This document shows positions 33,044-41,932 of a stretch of DNA of 64,000 nucleotides, piece by piece. The DNA is from Pengzhenrongella sp031582905 (lineage in GTDB: Bacteria; Actinomycetota; Actinomycetes; Actinomycetales; Cellulomonadaceae), in contig NZ_CP133990.1 in assembly GCF_031582905.1 (NCBI RefSeq), positions 1,550,001 to 1,614,000 on the forward strand, written 5' to 3'. Positions within the stretch are counted from its first letter, which is position 1, and each line of letters starts with the position of its first letter. The translations under genes and the position numbers were made by a program. The notes under the pieces were generated by a model that worked only from the letters and a program-made list of their open reading frames with translations, was not told the DNA's origin and ran no database searches.

Positions 33044-34833
33044 GTCCCGTCGCCACCGAACCGCTGCTCAGCCTGCGCGACGTCGAGGTCACGTTCACGA
33101 CGGAGGCGGGGCCGACCGTCGCGGCCCGTGGAGTCAGCTTCGACGTCCTACCGGGGGAGACCGTCGCCATCGTCGGCGAGTCCGGGTCCGGCAAGTCCAC
33201 GACCGCCGCGGCCGTCATCGGCCTCCTCGCCCAGAACGGTCGCGTCACCGGGGGCACCATCCGCTTCGACGGGCAGGACCTCACCACCCAGGGCGGGGCG
33301 GCGACGGCCCGGCTGCGCGGCAGCGACATCGGGCTCGTCCCGCAGGACCCCATGTCGAACCTCAACCCGGTGATGCGGGTGGGGGCGCAGATCGTCGAGG
33401 CCCTCGAGGACAACGGGGTCGCGAAGGGGCAGGCGGCGCGCACCCGGGCGGTCGAGCTGCTCGAGGAGGCCGGCCTGCCCGACGCCGCCCGGCGCGCGCA
33501 GCAGTACCCGCACGAGTTCTCCGGCGGCATGCGCCAGCGCGCGCTCATCGCGATGGGCCTCGCGTGCCGCCCACGGCTGCTCATCGCCGACGAGCCGACG
33601 TCGGCCCTCGACGTCACCGTGCAGCGCACGATCCTCGACCGGCTCGACGAGCTGACCGACGAGCTCGGCACCGCGGTCCTGCTCATCACGCACGACCTCG
33701 GCCTGGCCGCGGAGCGCGCCGACCGCATCGTCGTCATGTACCGCGGCGAGGTCGTCGAGACCGGGCCGGCGCTCGAGCTGCTGCGCTCCCCGCAGCACGA
33801 GTACACGAAGCGGCTGCTCGCGGCGGCGCCGTCGCTCGCGTCGCGTCGCATCCAGCTCGCGAAGCAGCACGGGGCCGACGACGAGGCGGCGGACGACCTC
33901 GTCGCGATGACGGCCGGGCACGACGCCGGCCCGTCCCCCGCCACGAGCACCGGCGCCACGGTCGCCGAGACCACGGTTGCCGGGGCTCCGGGTACCGCAG
34001 CCGCCGTGGGTGGGCCGGCGCCGGCCCTCGACCACATCGTCGAGGTCGAGCACGTCAGCAAGGTCTTCTCGCTGCGCGGCAAGGGGCTGTTCTCCCGCGG
34101 GACCGACTTCACCGCGGTCGACGACGTCTCGTTCACCATCCCGCGCGGCACGACGGTCGCGATCGTGGGGGAGTCCGGCTCGGGCAAGTCCACCGTGGCG
34201 CGCATGATGCTCGACCTGCTCGAGCCGACGTCGGGGAGATCCGGTTCAACGGCCGACCGGTCGGGGGCGGACCGGAGCGCGGAGGTCGAGTTCCGCCGCA
34301 AGGTGCAGCCGATCTTCCAGGACCCGTACGCCTCGCTCGACCCGCTCTACACGATCTACCGGACGATCGAGGAGCCGCTCAAGGCCCACGGCACCGGGTC
34401 GGCGCAGGAGCGGCGGCGACGCGTCCACGAGCTCATGGACGACGTCGCGCTGCCGGTGGGGCTGCTGCGCCGGTACCCCGCCGAGCTCTCCGGCGGCCAG
34501 CGGCAGCGCGTCGCGATCGCCCGGGCGCTCGCGCTGGACCCGGACCTCGTGGTGTGCGACGAGGCGGTGTCGGCGCTCGACGTCATCGTGCAGTCGCAGA
34601 TCCTGCACCTGCTCGCCGACCTGCAGCACCGCCGTGGCCTGAGCTACCTGTTCATCAGCCACGACCTCGCCGTCGTCCGGCAGATCGCCGACCACGTGTG
34701 CGTCATGGAGAGCGGACGCATCGTCGAGCAGGGCTCGGCCGACGACGTCTTCGACCACCCGCAGCAGGACTACACGCGGATGCTCATCGACGCCATCCCC
34801 GGGGCCGGCCTGGAGCTCGGGCTCGCCGGCTGA
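33040..34833 (+). CDS. Double ATPase of a dipeptide-type ABC transporter (DppD-DppF fusion)
   Basis: 597 residues with two complete ATPase domains: the first with GESGSGKST, FSGGMRQRALIAM, ADEPTSALDVT and LITHDLG; the second with GESGSGKST, LSGGQRQRVAIAR, CDEAVSALDV and FISHDLA. A linker of about 75 residues (TAGHDAGPSPATSTGATVAE) joins them. OppDF-type systems use two ATPases, so this one gene supplies both. At 34231-34236 a lost G shifts the frame (expected SGEIRFNGRPVG), and a second indel near 34261-34285 restores it, leaving about 15 wrong residues in the second domain. GTG 33040 overlaps the dppC stop. Confidence 0.88.
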   Translation: MSPVATEPLLSLRDVEVTFTTEAGPTVAARGVSFDVLPGETVAIVGESGSGKSTTAAAVIGLLAQNGRVTGGTIRFDGQDLTTQGGAATARLRGSDIGLVPQDPMSNLNPVMRVGAQIVEALEDNGVAKGQAARTRAVELLEEAGLPDAARRAQQYPHEFSGGMRQRALIAMGLACRPRLLIADEPTSALDVTVQRTILDRLDELTDELGTAVLLITHDLGLAAERADRIVVMYRGEVVETGPALELLRSPQHEYTKRLLAAAPSLASRRIQLAKQHGADDEAADDLVAMTAGHDAGPSPATSTGATVAETTVAGAPGTAAAVGGPAPALDHIVEVEHVSKVFSLRGKGLFSRGTDFTAVDDVSFTIPRGTTVAIVGESGSGKSTVARMMLDLLEPTSGRSGSTADRSGADRSAEVEFRRKVQPIFQDPYASLDPLYTIYRTIEEPLKAHGTGSAQERRRRVHELMDDVALPVGLLRRYPAELSGGQRQRVAIARALALDPDLVVCDEAVSALDVIVQSQILHLLADLQHRRGLSYLFISHDLAVVRQIADHVCVMESGRIVEQGSADDVFDHPQQDYTRMLIDAIPGAGLELGLAG

Positions 34834-34949
34834 CCACCCCGCGCCGGCGAGCCTCCGGGGTCGGGCCGGCGTCGTCGTGTCCCCTAGGGTGGGACGCGAC
34901 GGCGCCGCAGCGGGCGTCGTCGTCCCCCACCCGATGAAGGAGTGTGCTC

Positions 34950-35974
34950 GTGCGCGTCGGTCTGCTCACCGGAGGCGGGGACGTCCCCGGCCTGAACGCC
35001 TGCATCCGCGCCGTGGTCAAGCGGGGCGAGGGCGAGTACGGGCACTCCATCGTGGGCTTCCGCAACGGGTGGCGCGGGGTCGTCGACGGCGACGTCATGC
35101 CGCTGACCCGCCAGCACATCCGCAACGTGCTGCCCGTCGGCGGGACGCTGCTCGGCACCGCCCGCTTCCACCCGCACGCCGGTGAGGGCGGGATGGACGC
35201 CGTGCTGGCGACCCTCGAGGCCGAGCGGATCGGCGCGCTCATCTGCATCGGCGGGGACGGGACGCTGCACGCGGCCAGCAAGGTCGCCGAGGCCGGGGTC
35301 AAGATCGTCGCCATCCCCAAGACCATCGACAACGACGTGTGGGGCACCGACCGCTCGATCGGCTTCGACACCGCGGTCGAGATCGCGACCGAGGCGATCG
35401 ACCGCGTGCACACCACCGCGGAGAGCCACAACCGGGTGATGGTGGTCGAGGTGATGGGCCGCCACGCCGGCTGGATCGCCGTGACGTCCGCGATCGCCGG
35501 GGAGCGGAGGTGGTCCTCGCACCCGAGGAGCCCTTCGACATCGAGAAGGTCGTCCGGTACCTCAAGCACCGCCACCGCGCGCACGCGAGCTTCTCGATCG
35601 TCGTCGTCGCCGAGGGCGCCGAGCCCGCACCGGGCACCGCGATGTCCTACGAGGCGCCGGTCGGGAAGTTCGGCGAGATCGTCGCCGGCGCGATCGGGGA
35701 GCGCGTCAAGGCCGAGATCGAGGCACGCACGGGCTTCGACACCCGCGTCACCGTGCTCGGTCACGTCCAGCGCGGCGGCACGCCCAGCCCGGCCGACCGC
35801 ATCCTGGGCAGTCGGTTCGGCGTCGCGGCGATCGACGCGATCGCACGGGGCGAGTCGGGGGTCATGACAGCGCTGCGCGGGGAGGACGTCCGGCTCGTCC
35901 CGCTGGCCGAGATCGCCGGGAAGGTCAAGCACGTCCCGACCGGCCTGCTCGACGTCGCCCGCGCGCTCGCCTAG
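34950..35974 (+). CDS. pfkA: 6-phosphofructokinase, one frameshift
   Basis: About 341 residues; phosphorylates fructose 6-phosphate. Family marks: VGLLTGGGDVPGLNACIRAV, GFRNGWRG, CIGGDGTLHAASK, PKTIDNDVWGTD (catalytic Asp), VEVMGRHAGWIA and GHVQRGGTPSPADR. At the two cofactor positions it has Gly (GGDG), as in ATP enzymes, but Lys (PKTIDND), as in pyrophosphate enzymes, so the phosphate donor is not certain. The frame breaks at GGGG 35499-35502 (expected IAGGAEVVLAPEEP). GTG 34950 is chosen because GAAGGAG lies seven bases upstream; GTG 34944 is too close to it. Stands alone between the transporter and rpsA. Confidence 0.9.
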
Positions 35975-36026
35975 GCGGCCGCCCGGGGTGGCGCCGCGCC
36001 CGCTCGGGGGCCTACCCGCGGACGGG

Positions 36027-36055
36027 TTGGTCCTGTGGGGTGGTGCAGGTACGAT
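36027..36055 (+). promoter_or_regulatory. Candidate rpsA promoter
   Basis: TTGGTC (36027-36032), exactly 17 bases, TACGAT (36050-36055). This would give an untranslated leader of about 105 bases before ATG 36167. S1 messages in other bacteria are autoregulated through the leader; no specific fold is claimed here. Confidence 0.55.
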
Positions 36056-36166
36056 CGATGCCGGTGTCGCGCGCCCTGACGGGCGAACGGCACGTCGGTC
36101 GCCACGTCGACCCACTGCACGTACCCATCCGAACTACTCCTTGTCCGCATCGGAGCACATCACTCA

Positions 36167-37654
36167 ATGACCATCTCCACCCCCGCGAAGCCGGCTACCC
36201 CGCAGGTCGCGATCAACGACATCGGGTCGGCCGAGGACTTCATGGCCGCCATCGACGCCACCATCAAGTACTTCAACGATGGCGACATCGTCGAGGGGAT
36301 CATCGTCAAGGTCGACCGCGACGAGGTCCTGCTCGACATCGGTTACAAGACCGAGGGCGTCATCCCCTCCCGTGAGCTGTCCATCAAGCACGACGTGGAC
36401 CCCGGTGAGGTCGTCAAGGTCGGCGACGAGGTCGAGGCCCTGGTCCTCCAGAAGGAGGACAAGGAAGGCCGGCTGATCCTGTCCAAGAAGCGGGCGCAGT
36501 ACGAGCGCGCGTGGGGCACGATCGAGAAGATCAAGGAGGAGGACGGCGTCGTCACCGGCACCGTCATCGAGGTCGTCAAGGGCGGCCTCATCCTCGACAT
36601 CGGCCTGCGCGGCTTCCTGCCCGCGTCGCTGGTGGAGATGCGTCGCGTCCGCGACCTCCAGCCGTACGTCGGCAAGGAGATCGAGGCCAAGATCATCGAG
36701 CTCGACAAGAACCGCAACAACGTCGTCCTGTCGCGCCGTGCCTGGCTCGAGCAGACGCAGTCCGAGGTGCGCTCGACCTTCCTGCAGACCCTGCAGAAGG
36801 GCCAGGTCCGCCCCGGTGTCGTCTCCTCGATCGTCAACTTCGGTGCGTTCGTGGACCTCGGCGGCGTCGACGGGCTCGTCCACGTCTCCGAGCTGTCCTG
36901 GAAGCACATCGACCACCCGTCCGAGGTCGTCGAGGTCGGCCAGGAGGTCACCGTCGAGGTGCTCGACGTCGACTTCGACCGCGAGCGTGTCTCCCTGTCG
37001 CTGAAGGCGACGCAGGAGGACCCGTGGCAGGCCTTCGCCCGGACGCACGCCATCGGCCAGGTCGTCCCCGGCAAGGTCACCAAGCTCGTCCCGTTCGGTG
37101 CGTTCGTGCGCGTCGAGGATGGCATCGAGGGCCTCGTGCACATCTCGGAACTGGCCGTGCGCCACGTCGAGATCCCGGAGCAGGTCGTCCAGGTGGGCGA
37201 CGACGTCTTCGTCAAGGTCATCGACATCGACCTCGAGCGTCGCCGCATCTCGCTGTCGCTCAAGCAGGCCAACGAGGGCGTCGACCCGACCAGCGACGAC
37301 TTCGACCCGGCGCTGTACGGCATGGCGGCCGAGTACGACGAGCAGGGCAACTACAAGTACCCCGAGGGCTTCGACCCGACCACGAACGAGTGGCTCGAGG
37401 GCTTCGAGGCGCAGCGCGAGGTGTGGGAGGCGCAGTACGCCAAGGCCCACGAGCGCTGGGAGGCGCACCGCAAGCAGGTCGCCGAGGCCGCGCGCGCGGA
37501 CCTCGAGGCCGCGAACGGTGGCGGCGAGACCGGTGGGGCGGGTGCCGCCCCGGCCTCGACCTACTCCTCGACGCCGGCCGCCGAGGAGGCCGCGGGCACG
37601 CTCGCGTCCGACGAGGCGCTCGCCGCTCTGCGGGAGAAGCTCACCGGCGCCTGA
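36167..37654 (+). CDS. rpsA: 30S ribosomal protein S1
   Basis: 495 residues with four S1 RNA-binding repeats: about residues 38-107 (GDIVEGIIVKVDRDEVLLDI, YKTEGVIPSREL), 125-190 (LRGFLPASLVEMR), 210-280 (VVSSIVNFGAFVDLGGVDGLVHVSEL, read in parts) and 297-365 (FGAFVRVEDGIEGLVHISEL). Enterobacterial S1 has six; four is usual in actinobacteria. The C-terminal 90 residues are acidic and low in complexity. It brings mRNA to the ribosome. Intact frame, ending well before a very strong UUCG hairpin. Confidence 0.95.
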   Translation: MTISTPAKPATPQVAINDIGSAEDFMAAIDATIKYFNDGDIVEGIIVKVDRDEVLLDIGYKTEGVIPSRELSIKHDVDPGEVVKVGDEVEALVLQKEDKEGRLILSKKRAQYERAWGTIEKIKEEDGVVTGTVIEVVKGGLILDIGLRGFLPASLVEMRRVRDLQPYVGKEIEAKIIELDKNRNNVVLSRRAWLEQTQSEVRSTFLQTLQKGQVRPGVVSSIVNFGAFVDLGGVDGLVHVSELSWKHIDHPSEVVEVGQEVTVEVLDVDFDRERVSLSLKATQEDPWQAFARTHAIGQVVPGKVTKLVPFGAFVRVEDGIEGLVHISELAVRHVEIPEQVVQVGDDVFVKVIDIDLERRRISLSLKQANEGVDPTSDDFDPALYGMAAEYDEQGNYKYPEGFDPTTNEWLEGFEAQREVWEAQYAKAHERWEAHRKQVAEAARADLEAANGGGETGGAGAAPASTYSSTPAAEEAAGTLASDEALAALREKLTGA

Positions 37655-37690
37655 TCGCCCCGCACCCGGTCCGGGTGCAGCGAGCGACGC

Positions 37691-37734
37691 ACGGCCACGG
37701 GCCGGTCACCTTCGGGTGGCCGGCCCGTGGCCGT
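37691..37734 (+). terminator. Very strong terminator after rpsA
   Basis: 20-bp stem ACGGCCACGGGCCGGTCACC / GGTGGCCGGCCCGTGGCCGT with one wobble pair and a TTCG tetraloop. It lies 36 bases after the rpsA stop and separates it from coaE. Confidence 0.85.
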
Positions 37735-37860
37735 CGGTGCATCCGGAGGTGCCTGGTGCCGGGCGCGTCCGGGGGTCCGTGGTGCCGGGCTCCCCGGCTG
37801 CCGGGCGTCCGGGCCGGGACGCGGTCGCGGGCCGGTGCTCCGGTGGGGCAGAGTGGCGCG

Positions 37861-38487
37861 ATGCAGCGCATCGGACTGACCGGCGGGATCGCATCAGGCA
37901 AGTCCGTCGTGGCCGGCCGGCTGGCCGAGCACGGCGCGGCGGTGATCGACCACGACGCGCTCGCCCGGGAGGCGGTCCGGCCCGGGTCGGCGGGACTGGA
38001 CTCCGTCGTGGAGGCGTTCGGCGACGGCGTGCTCACCGCGGACGGCGAGCTGGACCGGGCCGCGCTCGGTCGGGTGGTGTTCGCCGACCCGGCGGCGCGC
38101 GAGCGGCTCGACGGACTGCTGCACCCCGTCATCCGTCGGCTCGCCGCCGAGCGGGAGGCGGCGGTCGCCGCGGCGGGGACCGGCGCCGTCGTCGTGCACG
38201 ACATCCCGCTGCTGGTCGAGACGGGCCAGGCGGAGGCGTTCCACCTCCTCGTCGTCGTGGACGCACCGGCGGACCTGCGGGTGCGCCGGCTCGTCGAGAC
38301 CCGCGGGCTGACACGCGAGGACGCCGAGCGGCGCATCGCCGCGCAGGCCCCGGACGCCGACCGGCTCGCGGTGGCGGACCGGGTGCTGGACGGCAGCGGC
38401 ACCGTCGAGGCGCTGCGCGAGCAGGTGGACGCGCTGTGGGCGCGGATCGAGGAGGAGCGTCTGGCGGAGGTCGACGCCGGCCTGTGA
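37861..38487 (+). CDS. coaE: Dephospho-CoA kinase
   Basis: 208 residues; last step of coenzyme A synthesis. P-loop GLTGGIASGKS at residues 5-15, IDHDALAREAVRPG with the catalytic Asp, LLHPVIRRLAAERE and DIPLLVETG are all typical. Shorter than the actinobacterial fusion type that carries a UPF0157 domain (about 390 residues). ATG 37861 fits the family start. The order rpsA-coaE-uvrB is common in actinobacteria. Confidence 0.94.
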   Translation: MQRIGLTGGIASGKSVVAGRLAEHGAAVIDHDALAREAVRPGSAGLDSVVEAFGDGVLTADGELDRAALGRVVFADPAARERLDGLLHPVIRRLAAEREAAVAAAGTGAVVVHDIPLLVETGQAEAFHLLVVVDAPADLRVRRLVETRGLTREDAERRIAAQAPDADRLAVADRVLDGSGTVEALREQVDALWARIEEERLAEVDAGL

Positions 38488-38553
38488 CCGGTGCGGCGGT
38501 TCGCCCGCCGCGATACCGGCGGTCCGCGGACCCGGCGTGTGGGTGGCGGGTCG

Positions 38554-38559
38554 TACCGT
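38554..38559 (+). promoter_or_regulatory. -10 hexamer of leaderless uvrB transcript
   Basis: TACCGT ends six bases before ATG 38566, as in the other repair genes of this window. Confidence 0.5.
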
Positions 38560-38565
38560 TGAGCC

Positions 38566-40661
38566 ATGCGTCCAGTCACCGACCTGCAGCGGACCGTCGC
38601 CCCGTTCGAGGTCATCTCGGAGTACACCCCGTCCGGTGACCAGCCCACCGCCATCGCCGAGCTCGCCACCCGCGTCACCGCCGGTGAGAAGGACGTCGTC
38701 CTGCTCGGCGCGACCGGGACCGGCAAGTCCGCGACCACGGCCTGGCTGATCGAGAAGCTGCAGCGCCCGACGCTGGTCATGGCGCCGAACAAGACGCTCG
38801 CGGCGCAGCTCGCCACCGAGTTCCGCGAGCTGCTGCCCAACAACGCCGTCGAGTACTTCGTCTCGTACTACGACTACTACCAGCCCGAGGCGTACATCGC
38901 GCAGACGGACACCTTCATCGAGAAGGACTCGTCCATCAACGACGAGGTCGAGCGCCTGCGCCACTCCGCGACGAGCTCCCTGCTGACCCGCCGGGACGTC
39001 GTCGTGGTGGCGTCCGTGTCCTGCATCTACGGCCTGGGCACGCCGCAGGAGTACGTGGACCGCATGGTCCGGCTCGCCGTGGGCGACCAGGTGGAGCGGG
39101 ACGCCCTGCTCCGGCAGTTCGTCGCGATGCAGTACACCCGTAACGACCTCGCGTTCACACGCGGCACGTTCCGGGTGCGCGGGGACACCGTCGAGATCAT
39201 CCCGGTGTACGAGGAGCTCGCGATCCGGATCGAGTTCTTCGGCGACGAGATCGAGGCGATCGCGACGCTGCACCCGCTGACGGGTGACGTGATCCGCAGC
39301 GAGCAGGACGTTCACGTCTTCCCCGCCACCCACTACGTGGCCGGTCCGGAGCGCATGGAGCGCGCGATCGCGTCGATCGAGGCCGAGCTCGAGGCGCGGC
39401 TGGCGGACCTGGAGAGGCAGAGCAAGCTGCTCGAGGCCCAGCGGCTGCGGATGCGCACCACCTACGACATCGAGATGATGCGCCAGATCGGCTCGTGCTC
39501 CGGGATCGAGAACTACTCGCGCCACATCGACGGCCGCGCGGCGGGCAGCGCACCGAACACGCTGCTCGACTACTTCCCGGAGGACTTCCTCCTCGTCATC
39601 GACGAGTCGCACGTGACGGTCCCGCAGATCGGCGCGATGTTCGAGGGCGACATGTCCCGCAAGCGCAGCCTCGTCGACCACGGGTTCCGGCTGCCGAGCG
39701 CGATGGACAACCGGCCGCTGCGCTGGGAGGAGTTCGCCGAGCGCATCGGGCAGACCGTGTACCTGTCCGCGACGCCCGGCACCTACGAGCTGTCGATGGG
39801 CGACGGCGTCGTCGAGCAGATCATCCGGCCGACCGGCCTCGTCGACCCCGAGGTCGTCGTGAAGCCGACCACCGGGCAGATCGACGACCTGCTCGAGGAG
39901 ATCCGGGTGCGCGTCGAGCGTGACGAGCGCGTGCTCGTCACGACGCTGACCAAGAAGATGTCCGAGGACCTCACCGACTACCTGCTGGAGAAGGACGTCC
40001 GCGTCCGCTACCTGCACTCCGAGGTCGACACCCTGCGTCGCGTCGAGCTCCTGCGCGAGCTGCGGCTGGGCCAGTTCGACGTGCTGGTCGGGATCAACCT
40101 GCTGCGCGAGGGCCTCGACCTGCCCGAGGTGTCGCTCGTTGCGATCCTCGACGCGGACAAGGAGGGGTTCCTGCGCTCGGGGACCTCGCTCATCCAGACG
40201 ATCGGCCGCGCCGCCCGCAACGTCTCCGGTCAGGTCCACATGTACGCGGACCGGATCACCCCGGCGATGGCGCAGGCGATCGACGAGACGGCGCGGCGCC
40301 GCGAGAAGCAGGTCGCCTACAACCTCGAGCACGGCATCGACCCGACACCGCTGCGCAAGAAGATCGGCGACATCACCGACATGCTCGCCCGCGAGGACGT
40401 CGACACCGCTGAGCTGCTCGCCGGCGGCTATCGGAAGTCGTCGCGGGGAAGGCCCCGACGCCGGGCGGCACGGGCGCGACCTCCGGCCGGACGGCGCTCG
40501 TGGGGGCGGCGTCCAGCGAGCTCGCCGACCTCATCCAGGAGCTCAGCGACCAGATGCACGCGGCCGCCGCCGAGCTGCAGTTCGAGCTGGCCGCGCGGCT
40601 GCGGGACGAGATCTCCGGGTTGAAGAAGGAGCTCCGGCAGATGCACGCCGCCACGGCCTGA
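38566..40661 (+). CDS. uvrB: Excinuclease ABC subunit B, one frameshift near the 3' end
   Basis: About 698 residues; helicase-like damage-loading subunit of nucleotide excision repair. Motifs: LLGATGTGKSATTAWLI (Walker A), the beta-hairpin YYDYYQPEAYIAQTDTFIEKD (seen as YYDYYQPEAY and TDTFIEKDSSIND), VIDESHVTVPQ (motif II), INLLREGLDLPEVSLV and QTIGRAARN (motif VI). The C-terminal UVR domain that contacts UvrC (ELADLIQELSDQMHAAAAEL and FELAARLRDEISGLKKEL) lies in another frame; one G lost near 40436 (GGYRK, then VVAGKAPTPGG) explains this. Stop 40659-40661 is the first codon of a 15-bp tandem repeat. No ribosome binding site; probably leaderless. Confidence 0.94.
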
Positions 40662-40718
40662 CGACCGTCAGCCTGACGACCGTCAGCTTGACGACCGTGA
40701 GGCTGACGACCGTGAGCT
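40659..40718. repeat. Four tandem 15-bp repeats after uvrB
   Basis: Units TGACGACCGTCAGCC, TGACGACCGTCAGCT, TGACGACCGTGAGGC and TGACGACCGTGAGCT, head to tail. The first T is the uvrB stop codon, so every unit carries an in-frame TGA. Adjacent units can pair partly (GACGACCGTCAG is near-palindromic in GACGNNCGTC). Confidence 0.85.
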
Positions 40719-40740
40719 GGTGCGCGGGTGGTCCTGGTGG

Positions 40741-41025
40741 TCAGGAGCTCCAGACCCCGAGGACCGGCGTCCACTCCCGGATCGAGCGCTCCGCGACGAC
40801 GCCCTCCCGCGCGAACGGGTCTGCGTCGAGCAGCCGCTCGACCTCGGCGGTGGACGGCGCGCTGAGCACGAGCAGCGCCCCGGGGGCGCCGTCGGCCCAC
40901 GGCCCGGACGAGAGCAGCTCCCCGCTCTCGACGAGGCCCCCGAGGTACGCCCGGTGCTCGGGGCGGAACCGGTCGCGGACGTCGGTGCGGTCGTCGTAGG
41001 TGTACTGGACGGCGTAGACGGTCAT
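40741..41025 (-). CDS. YciI-like protein
   Basis: 94 residues, YCII family: YAVQYTYDDRTDVRDRFRPEH then RAYLGGLVESGELLSSGP, with the conserved His (PEHRAYL) and Asp (DADPFAREGV) that form the putative active site. The fold is a dimeric ferredoxin-like barrel; YciI proteins are of uncertain enzymatic role, some acting on small aromatic or halogenated compounds. Divergent from the aldo/keto reductase, with about 60 bases between the starts. Confidence 0.85.
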   Translation of the reverse strand: MTVYAVQYTYDDRTDVRDRFRPEHRAYLGGLVESGELLSSGPWADGAPGALLVLSAPSTAEVERLLDADPFAREGVVAERSIREWTPVLGVWSS

Positions 41026-41086
41026 GGCGTCATCCTGGCAGCCGGACGCGGGTCGCGGCGCACCGGCCGCCGGGGAGGCTGGTGCC

Positions 41087-41932
41087 ATGACTGACGAGCT
41101 CACCACCACCGTGCCGCGCACCACCCTCATCGACGGCACCACGATCCCGCAGCTCGGCTTCGGCGTGTTCAAGGTGGACGACGACGGCGCCGAGCGCGCC
41201 GTCACCACCGCGCTGGAGACTGGGTACCGGCTGATCGACACCGCCAAGCTTTACGGCAACGAGGCGGGCGTCGGCCGCGCCGTGCGCGCCTCCGGGCTGC
41301 CCCGCGACGAGGTCTACGTGACCTCCAAGGTCTGGAACGACGACCAGGGCTACGACGCCACCATGCGTGCCTTCGAGGGATCGGCCGAGCGGCTCGACCT
41401 CGGCGTGGTCGACCTCTTCCTCATCCACTGGCCCGTCCCGAGCCAGGACCTGTACCTCGACTCCTGGCGCGCGCTGCTGCACCTGAAGGAGCAGGGAGCG
41501 ATCCGGTCGGTCGGGGTGTCGAACTTCCTGCCCGCGCACCTCGAGCGGATCATCGCCGAGCAGGGCGTGGTCCCGGTGCTCAACCAGGTCGAGCTGCACC
41601 CGCGCCTGCAGCAGCGCGAGCTGCGCGCCTTCCACGACGCCAACGGGATCGCGACCGAGGCGTGGTCGCCGCTCGGACGTGACTCCGGCTTGCTGGACGA
41701 CCCGGTCGTCCAGGGCATCGCCGCGGCGCGCGGGGTCACGCCGGCGCAGGTCGTCCTGCGCTGGCACCTCGACCAGGGCACGATCGTCATCCCCAAGTCG
41801 GTGACCCCGGCGCGGATCGCGGAGAACTTCGACGTCTTCGGCTTCAGCCTGGGTGAGGACGACCACCGCGCGCTGGACGGCATGGAGCGCGGGTCGCGGA
41901 TCGGGCCGGACCCCGAGGTCTTCGGTGCCTGA
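41087..41932 (+). CDS. Aldo/keto reductase
   Basis: 281 residues; NADPH-dependent carbonyl reductase of the AKR5-like bacterial group. Catalytic tetrad visible: Asp in YRLIDTAKLYGNE with Tyr in the same motif, Lys in VTSKVWND and His in LIHWPVP. The C-terminal NADPH-binding IPKSVTPARIAENFDVFGF is present. Full length and intact. Family members reduce 2,5-diketo-D-gluconate, methylglyoxal and various aldehydes; the real substrate is unknown. Its end overlaps the next gene's GTG by eight bases. Confidence 0.92.
   Translation: MTDELTTTVPRTTLIDGTTIPQLGFGVFKVDDDGAERAVTTALETGYRLIDTAKLYGNEAGVGRAVRASGLPRDEVYVTSKVWNDDQGYDATMRAFEGSAERLDLGVVDLFLIHWPVPSQDLYLDSWRALLHLKEQGAIRSVGVSNFLPAHLERIIAEQGVVPVLNQVELHPRLQQRELRAFHDANGIATEAWSPLGRDSGLLDDPVVQGIAAARGVTPAQVVLRWHLDQGTIVIPKSVTPARIAENFDVFGFSLGEDDHRALDGMERGSRIGPDPEVFGA

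Noticed and set aside
40659..40718. CRISPR or attachment-site repeats
   Set aside because: Contiguous 15-bp units without spacers; no integrase or cas gene nearby.
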